DNA from: Rhizopus arrhizus
Taxonomy: Eukaryota; Mucoromycota; Mucoromycetes; Mucorales; Rhizopodaceae
Reading direction: 5' to 3'
Length of the DNA: 64,000 nt
NCBI GenBank assembly: GCA_024220505.1
Contig: JAKZZE010000027.1
Span: 496,001-560,000 of the forward strand
This document shows positions 1-11,390 of the stretch, piece by piece (positions within the stretch are counted from its first letter, which is position 1; each line of letters opens with the position of its first letter). The position numbers were made by a program, and so were the translations under genes. The notes under the pieces were generated by a model that saw only the letters and a list, made by a program, of their open reading frames with translations, made no database searches and was not told the DNA's origin.

Positions 1-363
1 TGAATAATTGGATGAGTAAATGAAATAAAAAGATGTTTTACTGCTGGTTTGAATTGAATATAAACACATGCTCCGCTTTGTAGTACGGTATGATGCGACA
101 ACTATACTAAAACATACACGAGATTTAATTACAAAGTAAACACCTAATAATTGAAAAAATTCTATTGAACTCAAAAGAACCAGCTCAGAAATAGAATTCT
201 TACTTGTTGAATAAAATTTTTGTTTTTGTACCAACTTATTTTTATATGATAGTTGTCTTCTTTATGAAATATTGGTTTATTCAAGTTAGAATGTGAACTG
301 TAATAATAAAAGATCTTTATGGTTATGTATCGTACATGTTCTTTTCATATTTATATGTGTATA
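1..363. other. AT-rich sequence at window edge, no gene seen
   Basis: No coding pattern, RNA gene or repeat was recognised here. It lies 3' of the minus-strand gene that follows and probably holds its 3' UTR and terminator. Confidence 0.4.
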
Positions 364-924
364 TCAATGCCGGTGCTGATGATGTTGCGCTATCAACTGT
401 GTTACTTTTAAAGTTCTTTCACTTGAAATCATTTCATTTAATTTAGCTTGTATATCTGGATCTTGCGCATAGTTTCTGCTTGTCCTTCTATCTGGTATAC
501 AATCTAGCACATTATTATTTGTATTATGATTTGAAGATGTGGGTTGCCAACTTGCAGATCGAGTTAAAGAAGAGGATCCTTGAAGATATGCTGTAGAAAG
601 ACGAGCTGAGTAGCAAGACCGTCTTTTATATTCTTGTCGATTGCTGGTATCTAGTTCGACAGATAGTATATCAGGTGTATATAATCGACTTTGATGACGA
701 GTAGGTATCTTTATTTCAGACTTGTTTGATATATCGTGAATAGGTACTGGTGGTGGCTCCGAAAGAACATAGTTGGATGGTGTCCTTTCTATATGTTTTC
801 CTTGATCTTCTTCTTCTGGTATTCGATCATTTTCTTCGCTATTACCAAATATCCAAGTTAAAAAGGAAGACTTTGGTCTATCTATTTTTAATCTAGAATA
901 AGCTTTTATATGTTGAGAAGACAT
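364..924 (-). CDS. Hypothetical protein, 186 aa
   Basis: A single-exon minus-strand ORF of 186 codons with a good ATG at 922-924. I do not recognise the family. The protein is hydrophilic and low in complexity, rich in Ser, Arg, Asn and Gln, with a His-rich end (QHHQHRH). There is no signal peptide or membrane segment. An acidic patch (SEENDRIPEEEDQGKH) sits near residues 28-43. A short helix-prone stretch (IQAKLNEMISSERTLKVTQL) near the C-terminus is the most structured-looking part. It could be a disordered regulatory protein. No neighbouring gene suggests a role. Its length in an AT-rich background and its even amino-acid mix argue for a real gene, but function is unknown. Confidence 0.5.
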   Translation of the reverse strand: MSSQHIKAYSRLKIDRPKSSFLTWIFGNSEENDRIPEEEDQGKHIERTPSNYVLSEPPPVPIHDISNKSEIKIPTRHQSRLYTPDILSVELDTSNRQEYKRRSCYSARLSTAYLQGSSSLTRSASWQPTSSNHNTNNNVLDCIPDRRTSRNYAQDPDIQAKLNEMISSERTLKVTQLIAQHHQHRH

Positions 925-2078
925 GGTCTTCTTGTATTATTGTGTCTCCAAAGAAAGAAAGAAAAAAAGAGACAGGGACTGAGTGGAAAAAAGGAGTGAG
1001 AAAAAGGAGCGAAAGCGCTTGAGAGAAATAAGAAACGAATTTGTTACTTTTACTTGTTCTGATCACAACCTATTATTATCTTCCAATCATTTATTCAGTT
1101 GCTGTGGTACAAATTACTCTTTTCTGCGCATAAAGACAAATTACATTAAATTGCATATTAACTCAATTATATAAACACATTTGGGATCAAAGTAAAAGGA
1201 AGCTGTTATTATACAAAGTGAATAAAAATCCACTTGGACATCATAAAAAGGATAGCTTATAGTTGTAACTTAACTAAAGAGAAGCAAAAAAAGCTTCCCA
1301 ATGGAAAGTAAGAAGCGGCATTTGCATACAGCGAATATAAACACACACACCCTTATACTTTTTTATTTGATTAACAAGAAAGAGATTTAATGAAAGTATG
1401 ATAAGCATCTGTGTATAGTATTGTAATGATATAAATAAGATAACTTTACAAGAATGTACCCTTCATAAAGACGATGTATTTGAGCTAGTTGTTGCTGTTC
1501 CTACAGTTATTTATGTCAGCCAAAGAGTCTTTATCTACAAACAAATGCATCTTGATCTGATCACATTTTCATGTTAGTCTTACAAAAGTAATAATTTACC
1601 CATTGTCCAACTTGAATGTTAAAAAAACTGTTACAAACAATGTATGGAAAATGATCCAATGAAAATGCAGAATGATGTGTTGTTTAGTCTGTTTATAAAA
1701 TACGTAATGCGACATTTTTTCCAAATTTAGTTAATTTTGCTCCTTTTTATTTTGCATATGTTTATAAAATGTTATACAAACTATAAAGGAAAGAATGTAT
1801 ACTGTAGAGTAAATGCAGTGAGAAGCAATAGATGTGCCAACAGCATGACGTCTTCCACAGAAGCATTTATATTAGTTTTTGGAGAATTTACATAATCAGC
1901 TCAAAGTTTATATAAAAAGTTGTAGAACTGTAGACTTTACAAAGAAATACATTTTTTTAAATGAATCCCAAGGTCAGTGTTAGGTTCTTGTAAAAACCAA
2001 TGCGAGATTAAAAAAAGAAGGGGTTGAATGTTATCGTCATGAGCTTCAGGAGGCATATTCAATGTAAACTTTCTTTCC

Positions 2079-2129
<51 letters not shown>

Positions 2130-3180
2130 GACAAGTTAAAAATGAACTAGTTCCTAAACTAAGACTTATTAAAAAATGTCAACAAATAAATAGGGCTGTC
2201 ATTAGTAGTCTCAATTTTCAGCGAGATGTTGTTGTTCATTTGCTAAAGGCAAGTGGTCATAGCTATTCGGAAAAAGAGTTTACAGAATCCAAGAAAAACG
2301 CTACTTGCAACCTGAATACTTTGCGAGAACTTTGACTTGGTTTTCATAGACAAATTAACGCAATATAATAATTAAATCCAAATAGAATCCAAAAATGAGT
2401 TAGCAAAACTTTAGTACAATAATCTACTCAAAAGTAAAATTGGAAAGAGATATTCCTTTTTTATTACATGCCTTGGATTTCAGTTCTTTGTTTTCATTTC
2501 TGTTTTGACTTTAGCATTTGTTAATAATCTAAATTATTTAAATTAAATCGACACTGTATATACATTTACAACGCCTTGAGAAGCTTTATAGTTTCTTATA
2601 CCTTTTTTTTTCCTTTGGTTTTTCATTTTTGGAGGATGACTTGTTTCCTTTAATAATATCTTTAACATGTTAGTCTATACCTATTTAAGTGTATGTAAGA
2701 CAGCGATACAGTCAATAGAATGAATAGAACTATAGTTCGTATATACTTGTGTTATTTTTAAATGGTCTTTCTTGAAATCATATTCCAGTATGCTTGTATT
2801 CTTTCTATTTTAATCTATATAACTCTTTTAAAGTAATAATAATGTTCAAGGCAAAGAGCACAACTGGCTCCGTTAACTTTATTCTTTGAGAAAAAGTCAA
2901 GAACACCTAAACAAAGTATGTTAAAATGATTTCAATTGTGAAGAATATGCATCTCACAGCTAAAAAGGTGTAAGCCTACACTTTTAATAACAATACAAAA
3001 AAAGGAGGCCATAATACAATTTTTACTTTACTCATATAGTGAATCAAAGAACCGTTTTAGTGTTCTCCCCAGATAGGGTTTCTAACTTATGTCAAAAAAT
3101 AATGACTTTATGGAAATCATATAGTCTTCATTTTTGATACGTGCAATGCACGTAATAATAAGATATTATCATATAGTGTT
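925..3180. other. Long intergenic stretch with a poly-A tract
   Basis: About 2.2 kb of AT-rich sequence without a supported gene. Small ORFs here (for example near 983-1174) show no protein-like composition. A pure A tract of about 45 bases lies at roughly 2083-2127. A short palindromic motif (cgtgcaatgcacg) lies near 3141-3153, just before the first transposase relic. Confidence 0.4.
2083..2127. repeat. Poly-A homopolymer, about 45 bases
   Basis: A pure A run, longer than other homopolymers in the window except the intronic A runs near 14166-14201 and 53039-53067. It may be the remains of a retrotransposed tail, though no element was recognised next to it. Its exact length is uncertain in any assembly. 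Confidence 0.8.
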
Positions 3181-3189
3181 TTATCAGAA

Positions 3190-3910
3190 AACGCCTAACC
3201 AATTTGTTCAAGATGAGTAGAATACAGGTCGCTTAGCCTTCTCTGGAGCTACTGCTCATGAATACAGCAAGAAATAGAATACCCAAAGATCTGATGATAT
3301 TGGCGTACAACATCTCATTTTAACTGAAGCAGACAGGTCCTTTATGAAGAGAATGATTATCGTAAGACGATGAAGTTGAGCGTTGAGACATTGGACGATT
3401 TTAAGGCTATTTATCGAAGCTTTACTTATAGCACTCTTTTTGATGTTTAAAAAACCTAGGATTTAAAACCTAATCAAAAAGAAAAAAAAAAACCCCCTTC
3501 TTTATCAGCAAAGCACAGGAAAGCGCTCTTGAATTGGTTTCTTGCTCATAAATACTAGACTATTGAAGAATGATCATTTTCTTTGACGAGTCAAAAATCA
3601 ACGTTTGAGATTTTAATAAAGTCGGCATTTATTAAAGTCTTCATGAGGGCTCATGAAGACCTCATCATGTAATTTCAGCTGTAAATCAAGGAGGTGGAAA
3701 CATTATATGTATACTCGTATGGCATCTGATGGAGTTGGATATACTTGTGAGAGTAAAGATTAGGGTATGATTATGGAATGGCGACTATTATTAGTTATGA
3801 AAAGTGGACTGATCATTTTTATAATAATTATATTTAGTTGTATAGCTTTAAATGAGGCTATTGTGCTTTTTAGATCTTTGCTGTGAAAATTACATAATTA
3901 TTTTTTTACG
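3190..3910 (+). pseudogene. Tc1-like DDE transposase relic
   Basis: Scattered reading-frame pieces match the layout of a Tc1-type transposase in plus orientation. An N-terminal-like segment at about 3315-3350 reads LTEADRSFMKRM. At about 3505-3600 the pieces LSAKHRKALLNWFLAHKY and FFDESKIN follow; the last holds the first catalytic Asp of the DDE triad. At about 3680-3760 the pieces VNQGGGNI and ASDGVGYTCES correspond to the Gly-rich segment that follows in the family. At least three frame changes and several stops separate them, and no third catalytic Glu region was found. This is a dead copy. It is a different lineage from the element immediately downstream. Confidence 0.6.
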
Positions 3911-3939
3911 CAGAGTATTTTTGGAATGTGAATAATATT

Positions 3940-4432
3940 GCCGCTTTAAGCTTTATCCAAAAGTAGGTAAATCAATCGTCTACCTAGGGACTGGAATAAT
4001 ACAACAGAAAAGCTCTTTGTAGAAAGTATTGGACGTAAGGATGGTTTTGGAGTCATCATCATGGAATCTTTGAGCTCATTTTTTATTGAAGATAGTGAGC
4101 ACTCAGTTGACGATACATGGAAGCTGATAACTATGACAACTAATTCTTTAAGAAATGAGATACTAAGGTATGAAGGTGCCTCCACTGAAACTGCCAAAGG
4201 CTTATCAGCCTTTGGAGTACAATGTATCTGTGACAAAATTACGTTGATAGATACCAGTCTTTGTAATTCAACCAAATGACAGGTTATTGAATTAAGAAGT
4301 GCAATTATTCCGGTAATTTGGGATTTAAGAACTAGTATGATGTCAGTATTTGAGTTGTTAGCCACTCTTCAGGTAAATAGCTTTAGCTTTAAAAACATTG
4401 ATATTTTTATTTATTATTATTTTATTTTTTTC
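3940..4432 (+). pseudogene. Fragment of an unknown repeated ORF family
   Basis: A plus-strand frame open from about 4017 to 4276 (with an ATG at 4061) encodes a helical, protein-like segment with SEHSVDDTWKL and FGVQCICDKITLIDTSLCN. The same frame resumes immediately after a TGA at 4277-4279 (IELRSAIIPVIWDLRTS, then VFELLATLQ). It ends at a plausible donor at 4371-4372, with a possible acceptor at about 4434. The TGA is easily explained as a former TGG. From memory, similar segments recur in Mucorales genomes as an unnamed repeated family, but I cannot name a function. It may instead be the 5' part of a captured host gene disrupted by the transposon that follows. Confidence 0.35.
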
Positions 4433-5550
4433 AGAACAAATATGATATCCAAAAGAACATTCTAAGAAAATTACGGCAAGAAAATAGTTTTCTCGAGAGT
4501 GGTGGTAGAGAGCTTCCTGAACTTCAAAAACAAGACAACCGTGAAAGGTCCCCCTGTCTTGAGAGAAAAGCACACTCAGTTCTTGGTCAACTATATTGAT
4601 TCGAATGCTGCATCAACTGTTGATTTAGCCCACGACGAGTTATGTAAAGCTTTCTCAGGCTTAAAAATTTCGGTGAATGCGGTTTATAAGGACATGAGAA
4701 CGAAAGGTAACTTGTATTTGAAGAGAGCTGAGATTCTTTGTGAGGAACGCAATCCAGATACGACCATTCGAAAAAGAAAGTTGTATATTGAGAAATGCAA
4801 AGAGAATAATGTCGACTGTCAGAAAAACTGTGTTTTTATAGATGAGGCAGGTTTTAATTTGCATATCATTCGAAACCAACCTATCAAGGTTAAGATCCCA
4901 ACTCAAAAAGGAACTAGTATTACTACCATAGAATGTATTAATAGTGCTAGTATTATTGACATATCCAAGAGAAATCCTGAAGTATACAAAAAAAGAAAAG
5001 GTTCTTGGAACATCCAAGACTGTAAGAGGAACTAATACAGATCGTATCCTTATCTTTTTTGAAAATATGCTGGATAAAGAAGGAATGAAAGGACATTATG
5101 TTGTGATGGGACAATGTAAGGATTCATGACAATAGCCGAGTACCTACTTTTATTGAAGCAAGAGGATACAAGCCTTGGTTTTTGCCCTCCTTCCTTTACT
5201 CGCCATTTCTCAATCCTATTGAAGAGTTTTGGTCAAAGGTAAAACAACATATCAAAAGGCATCCTCTGGACTCTCATGATACCTTGACTCCTCGAATAGT
5301 GTCTGTTTTGTCAAACCGTTTCTTGTAAAGATTGTATCGGATGAATAAGATATGCAGAGTCCTTCTGGGGATAGATGTTTAAATGAAGGACGATATCTTT
5401 AAAAAACTGTCCCAATTATGAAATATTTAGTTCCATTATACTTTTAAAAGAGTTTCATTGGTTGAATTTTTTGTCTCAATGATTTCTACAGTTCGTCTCT
5501 ATTCAAAATCGTCTCACTAAAAAATTGATTGTCCCAAAAAAGTGCACCCC
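4433..5550 (+). pseudogene. Tc1/mariner-type transposase pseudogene
   Basis: The plus-strand ORF at 4499-5035 begins with a helix-turn-helix-like part. It reaches the first catalytic region FIDEAGFN near 4836-4860. The frame then shifts near 5020, continuing as RILIFFENMLDKEG. It shifts again at about 5107, where one extra G breaks the MDN motif carrying the second Asp. Coding resumes as GYKPWFLPSFLYSPFLNP and ends with IEEFW, which holds the third acidic residue, near 5215-5235. All three catalytic positions are therefore recognisable, but two frameshifts make the copy inactive. Sequence near 5530-5550 (gtcccaaaaaagtgcacccc) may be a terminal repeat; its partner was not found. Confidence 0.75.
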
Positions 5551-6490
5551 GTATTTATTCAAAACCCAATATTCAAATTGGGAATAGATTGCATTTGCAC
5601 TGTTTCATTAAAATTTTTTATATCCAACGGAAGGCCGGTTTTTTGTTTCTTCCGAAATGAAAAAAAGGGTCCATGATCCGAACGGCTAATAGGTTTTTTG
5701 ATTGACATTCGGAAGAATGGTTTTTTAAGTAAATAAATCTATAATTAGAGTTTTACTATGTCAGTGCACGCGAACATGTTTTGATAACATTAATATAAAC
5801 ACGTCGACATGACGACAAATAATAAATTACATCACATTTATTCTTGCATACATACAAAAAGGATAGTAAATTAACTTGGAATTGAAGCCTATAGGAAGTC
5901 TCGGAGAAAGAGTTTTTACTGAAAAAAAAAAAAAAAAAATGCTGACAAATGTCGGTGTGAAACATGTCTTGTATTTCATATTACAAAAAAGCATTACAAA
6001 TCTCGATCAAAGCCACAGTCATTTTTGTCATTAAAAGTGGCTACATTTCGGCGTTGTCGAAATAAATATTTTTAATATTAAAAAAAAGGGCAAAAAGGTC
6101 CAAATAATGCAAGGGAAAAAAGAGGAATTCAAAAAGGGACAAGATAGACTATAAATTAAATGATATCAATCTTGTTCTTTAGTCAATAAAGCTTTTTTTT
6201 ATTAAAGATGAACACCTCGGATGAAAATTAAAAGAGAGACAAGGTTACATTACAAATACGTATTTTCAGGATTAAAAAAAGATTTTTTTTTTTTTTATTA
6301 ATTACAAAATAAGTTATGAGTAAACTATGTATGAAAAATATGCTTTGGTATAGAAGGGATTCAAAATAGGGGAAAGAAAGGGAGTTGATGGGAATATTAT
6401 ATACAAAAAGGATTGAAGGGGATAAATATATTGGCAGTCGCTCCACATTTTTTTCTCCTTCATCTTATTTCCCCTTTCTTTTTTTCTTTT
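5551..6490. other. Intergenic, no gene seen
   Basis: AT-rich sequence with A and T homopolymer runs (about 5921-5939 and 6282-6297). No coding or structured feature could be supported. The part next to 6491 is presumably the 3' UTR of the following minus-strand gene. Confidence 0.4.
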
Positions 6491-6922
6491 TTAAATCAAA
6501 TAACCTTCTACAAAATCTGTACGCAAGATATCACGGTTACCATCTCTGTATCTAACCATCCATCGACCATCGGGTAATTTAACATAAAAATTAGAATAAG
6601 GAAATTCGTTTGATTTAAGATATGTTGGACTGAATGGAGGAATAATGAGTTGAGAAGGTTCTTCGTGATGAACTAATTGTTTTCTTTGTCGTCTTTGTGT
6701 AGATTGACTGTCTAAATCAGAACTCCTTGCTGAAGATAAAGTTGAACTACTATAATTATCATTGGCCTGATGAGAGAAGCCACTGGAGCGCGTAGAAGAT
6801 ACAGTTGAACTACAAGCACTTTTCGATTTATGATGAAATAACTTTTTTCCAATTTTACACCAAATTGAATGTTGAGACTTTGTTGATGGGCAAGTAGATG
6901 AGCTTCGTGTATAATCCAACAT
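6491..6922 (-). CDS. Small Ser-rich hypothetical protein, 143 aa
   Basis: A single-exon minus-strand ORF. I start it at the ATG at 6920-6922 (MLDYTRSSS). The first two-thirds is disordered and Ser/Thr/Gln rich. The last 40 residues look like a compact conserved module: PYSNFYVKLPDGRWMVRY, then RDGNRDILRTDFVEGYLI. This short beta-rich ending recalls a tail seen, from memory, in small Mucorales proteins of unknown role. No signal peptide or transmembrane helix is present. The gene stands alone between decayed transposons. The organised C-terminus makes a real gene likely, but function is unknown. Confidence 0.6.
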   Translation of the reverse strand: MLDYTRSSSTCPSTKSQHSIWCKIGKKLFHHKSKSACSSTVSSTRSSGFSHQANDNYSSSTLSSARSSDLDSQSTQRRQRKQLVHHEEPSQLIIPPFSPTYLKSNEFPYSNFYVKLPDGRWMVRYRDGNRDILRTDFVEGYLI

Positions 6923-9600
6923 GTTCAAAAGTAGAAAGAAAACAAAGATATAAAAGAGGGGGGGAAATCACGAAATAAAAAAAATCAAAATTTAAAAAAA
7001 AAAAAGCGAGCTGTATTTATATATGAAATGGAAAAAATTCAAACAGTGACTTTAGCCAATGAAAAGTGTAAAAAAATAGCAAGTGACACCACATGGTTTC
7101 TATATCCGGGTTTAAAGCGCCTGTCTAAAGTAAACGGTTCTTTATGACAGAGTTTTTCCGATTGTTTTTTTTTTTTTTTTTTTTTCTACTTACAAATCGA
7201 ATTCTTTGTAAGCATCGTTTTATGTCACTGTTGAAAGCTTTTTTTGACGTCAAACCTTTATGTTAAATAAGTCAAAAGTTGCTACACAAACAGAATGTTA
7301 CACTTTTATGATTACACAATAAAGCATTTGTAAAGCCTGTTTAAAAGACCAAATCATTCTGCCTTCTTCATTTAATAAAATAGTTGAATTCTATTATAGA
7401 ATAGAAATAAATAAAAATCCAACCACGGCAGCTGTAATTAAAGTTAATTGACCAATCAAAATGAACGTAATTTTTGACGACATTGTTTTTTATTGTTATT
7501 ATCACTGATAACACTATAGAAGCATCTGAATAGGTTTATAAACATTCTTGACCGTGTGGATTGTGATATAAAGAACTATAATAAAAGTGTAAGGAGATAA
7601 CTAAAAGCATCTGAGGCACATTTTTAATAAAGTATGTTTCAGAATAAACTAAATAAATAAAATGAATTTTACAACTTTATCGATTACTACATTGTCAATT
7701 AGATGAAAGTATATTCTACATTGTGTAAAGGCTTGATACCACTTTTGTTTCTTTTTATAGTCTTGCTATCAAACAGCCTCTAGTTTCTTTAATAAAGCAA
7801 TGATGCTTATTCTATTCACATTACAATCATTTAAATTGTGCAATATACAAAAGACTCTATTAACTTTAAAAACTGTTAATCTACTTCAAATTACCTTTAA
7901 ACTTGATAAATCCTATCTTTATAGCTTTTTTTTTTTACACTCAATTGCTCAATAAAAAAAAAACCTATTATTGCCAATCACTTGCACTATCAGGTCATCA
8001 AGTTTGAAATTTACCATTTTTACATAAAACAATTAGATTCTTGAAATCATGTAAGTTCATTATTCAAGAACTATATATAAATCGCTTTGTTATGTTAATA
8101 GGATCATACATCAGCATTAAATAAATAATTTATGACCTAAACTGACATAAACTCCATCAAATATTCAATTTGAACATTGTTTAGTTATTGTATGAAAAGT
8201 AAACAAGTTTTAATGAAAGGAAAGAGAAATCTTGATAATAAAATCCTCATATTCTTCTTATATAATCATGTTCTTCCCATCCTAATACACAGGAAGAAGG
8301 AGAGAGAGAGAGGGGGGGGACAATAGTATGTTATTTATCTGTAATTTATTTGATTCTGATAATAGCGCTTCTTTAATGTCTGCTTTACACATGATCTCAT
8401 CATGATATCCTTCAGACTTTTCTTTTTTACCAACCTTTTACAAAGAAAGGAATAAGTCAAAGACTCGCATAGTAGAATATCAATAGCAAACATCTGGTTT
8501 TTAAGCCGCGACTTCAAGTTGTTTCTTATAAGAAACCTATGCTTGTTTTGAATTGTCAACTTTTGAAATAATCACTTTAACCCCAACAAATCGATCTGTT
8601 TAGATCTGTTAGAAAACTCAGCAATAGAAAGATGGCAAACTGCTGGCATATTTTCGCTTTCCTTGATCCCACTGTTTCTTATTTTGTCCAAAAACATAAT
8701 TAAAGTAATAAACATAACGTTCGCTTTCTTTAAAAAAACACTTGTGCTGAATAGAGTTATCTTTTCTCTATTACAAAGATGACCCTAGTAGCTTGATCAC
8801 TTTAAGAGCATATAGCCTTCATTTCAACATTTGCTGCGGTTTGTCAATAAGGAGAAAAGGGATGAAATTGTTATTTGACAACTTCTTTTTGTAGGTCATA
8901 GTTTTCTATTTACCGTAAATCTCATACCTATTTGTGCCATAAAGGTATATTTTAGAATATATTCTTCTGCAGAACCTGAATCTCCATAAAAAAAACAATA
9001 GTCTCACTATCTTTATCTTCATGTCCTTCTAATTTATTTATTTTACATTTCACAGAGTCTTCTCTTACTCTTTTACTTTTGATATACAACTCTCAATACA
9101 ATCACTTGTTTGAGAATCCCATGCTTACAGAATCATTTGTTAACACTTAATAAAATTCTTATCAATACAAGGCGCCATGGTTACACTGTACAACTACTAA
9201 ATTTGGAATATGTGTGGGATGTGCCCTTTTTTAATTTATCAAACACTTAATACAGGATTTCCCGGCTGAGATTTTTTTCATTTCGCCGAATCAAATAAAA
9301 GAGTTGGCTGGCTGGAGTAAATAATTCCGCTGATTTTGTCAATTGGCCACTTCATTTTATTTCGTTACAGGTAACCTTTCCCCGAATACACTTTCTTCAA
9401 CTATATACTTACACATTTATATATTTTCTCTTACTCATATTTAATTCCAATTTTAATTGATGTCCGTCAATGAACGGCATCCGAATAAACTATCTTTTAC
9501 AAAAAAAAAATTTTTATTTCGTTACTTTATAATTTACAAGTTTTTTATTCTTTCTTGACAGAGAGGTATTGCTGAAAGGGAATACTCAACCCGACCAGAA
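6923..9600. other. Long intergenic stretch
   Basis: About 2.7 kb of AT-rich sequence with homopolymer runs (T run near 7167-7185, short A runs elsewhere). The only coding candidate is the 29-codon ORF at 7394-7483, listed separately. An ORF at 8335-8559 has no protein-like features. The segment near 9250-9290 (cggctgagatttttttc, then atttcgccgaa) looks like a decayed terminal repeat but has no clear partner. Confidence 0.4.
7394..7483 (-). CDS. Candidate 29-aa single-pass membrane microprotein
   Basis: A very short minus-strand ORF from an ATG at 7481-7483 to a TAA at 7394-7396. After a polar start (MSSK) the peptide is one hydrophobic helix (ITFILIGQLTLITAAVVGF, then LFISIL), long enough to span a membrane once. 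The third-position variation and lack of homopolymers differ from the surroundings. A TATA-like motif (tataaacc on the minus strand) lies about 55 bases upstream of the ATG. Such tiny proteins occur in fungal mitochondrial and ER complexes, but I recognise no specific subunit. Chance cannot be excluded at this length. Confidence 0.3.
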   Translation of the reverse strand: MSSKITFILIGQLTLITAAVVGFLFISIL

Positions 9601-9609
9601 AAATACCCA

Positions 9610-10250
9610 TGCGAAATTGTTTTGGCGACCTCAATTCCTCTATCGGGTACCATTTAACCATCTTTGAAGCGATTTCTGCGGAAGGATGCTTTCATTTGCT
9701 TCAACATTCTTTGATAGGGTTAAGAATGGTGAATATGGAGGCAAATAGGCACAGTGGTAGCTTCTTTTACTGAAAGTATCTTTCAGCTCTTTAGAGTGGT
9801 GGATAGATGCATTGTCCATGACCAAATTATATCCTTCCATCTTGCTTTGAAGAAGATATATCTGATTGTCCAGAAGCTTTTCGTTTCTTGCTGGCTGATA
9901 GAAGTCGAACAGAGAGGAATACCAGACCTCGGTGATAGATTGCGTCAAAGATCATTAATGACGTTCCTCTTTGTGTAGGAACGCGAGCATTGACTGGATC
10001 TTCTTTTTTTGACCAAGCCAAATTTTGAATCATATGCCTATAGAAGCCCAGCTTCGTCAGTAAAAACTGAGTTTCTCGCAAAATTATCCATCTTCAAAGC
10101 CCATTCGTCAGCCCGTGCTTTACAAAGCTCTATGTCACGATCCGAGTTTCTGTTATCACCGATCAACCAGACTCGTTTAAGCGAAAACAAGCATTGCTCT
10201 CTTATGTGCTCATGAGCAGCTGTTTTTGATACACTGAACCATTCAAACTG
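9610..10250 (-). pseudogene. Tc1/mariner-type transposase pseudogene (minus)
   Basis: On the minus strand an N-terminal piece near 10080-10200 contains RVWLIGDNRNSDRDIELCKA and DEWALKMDNF. This runs into TDEAGF near 10040-10056, the first catalytic Asp region, where a one-base frameshift occurs. The next frame holds WSKKEDPVNARVPTQRGTS. A further shift leads to YNLVMDNASIHHSKELKDTF near 9785-9845, with the second Asp. It ends with CAYLPPYSPFLTLSKNVE. The third motif, normally NPIEEFW, is degraded to TLSKNVE. With two frameshifts and a damaged third motif the copy is dead. It belongs to the same broad group as the 4.4 kb relic but lies in the opposite orientation. Confidence 0.7.
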
Positions 10251-11390
10251 CCTACAAATAGCATCTACTGTTTGATCTACTACAGCTCAAGGAGTTTTTC
10301 TCCAAGCTTCTATTTCCTCTATTTTAATGATAGGCGAAATAGCAACCCTACATGGACAAAATCATTTGAAATTTTATCTGCTTTTGTCAAAAACAATTTG
10401 AGACCACTCATGGTTTTCATCGTCATTATAGCAGAAGCAAATGCTCTAGAAACAGTTAATGATAAACGATCAGAAAGTCCTGAAATTCTCAATAATGGAC
10501 ATTTTACTTAATAAAATATCTCTTCATCCAGACAAGCAAAGGTAAATCATTTTGGGTGACAATATTGATCTTTTTGTAACAATTTATTTTTATTTTCAGG
10601 AGATGCATGTACATGGTAATAAATGGGATAATTTTAACTTTTCAGAAAAGATAAGACGAGTGACCCCTTTATTTATTGAACCTTTTGACAAATGCTAACA
10701 AAATATAAAAAAGAAAAGAAATGGAGGGTAGCCTCAGAACGTGTAGTAGAAGATTTTCTTTACAACTACATAACGGATATAGAACGTGAAAAGTAATACA
10801 GTTGAATATATTTAATACAATGTTTCTACTTACTATCACCTTTCCTTCAATAGTTTCTTGCACTCATTTGTCATATGTATCTGACCAAAGTGTAAGAACC
10901 TTTTTACTGCTGATGAATGGGAAGAAATTATAAGTAAAAACAGCAAATAAAGCAGTGTCACAATATCAGAAGATGCTATTTCACTTTTAGATAATTTAAA
11001 TACAAAATCACCACGACTATAAGAACAAAGTAACTTAATATTCTATTATTAGACATTTATATTACTCTTAAAAGTTATATGTAACAGTTGAATTATTTAT
11101 TTTAATTTATTAACTGAATAATTTCACTATTATTTTTCCATCTCAAATACGATAAAGGCAACGTTCTACAAACGTATTAAATATGCTCCTGTCTCATCAA
11201 AGCCAATTTGAGAGCAGAACTTGAAATAAGAAAAAGAAAAAGGCCAAACTATAGTAAGTGATCCGGTCAATCCAGTCAAGTTAACTCCCGACACGCAGGA
11301 CATCATTGCTGATTAAAAAATAATCAGTCTCAAAATCATATTTCCATTCTGGTAAAAAAAAAAAAAAATAGGTCGAAGCATAGCGTAGAT
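10251..11390. other. Intergenic, no gene supported
   Basis: AT-rich. A plus ORF at 10272-10511 partly shadows the upstream end of the minus-strand transposon and has no recognisable features. An intron-like stretch at about 10542-10599 (gtaaatc to ttttcag) follows it, so a decayed spliced gene is possible but not supported. Confidence 0.3.

Noticed and set aside
983..1174. 63-codon plus-strand ORF
   Set aside because: It starts in a purine-rich leader opposite the preceding gene's promoter and has no conserved or structured features.
1937..2134. Minus ORF opening with a run of Phe
   Set aside because: It is produced by translating the poly-A tract; the rest has no protein-like composition.
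8335..8559. 74-codon minus ORF
   Set aside because: Basic low-complexity sequence with no domain and no support from context.
9250..9300. Similarity of a GC/AT block to the 22.4-kb palindrome arms
   Set aside because: Only short words (caggatttc, ttcgcc) are shared and their order differs, so a relationship is not supported.
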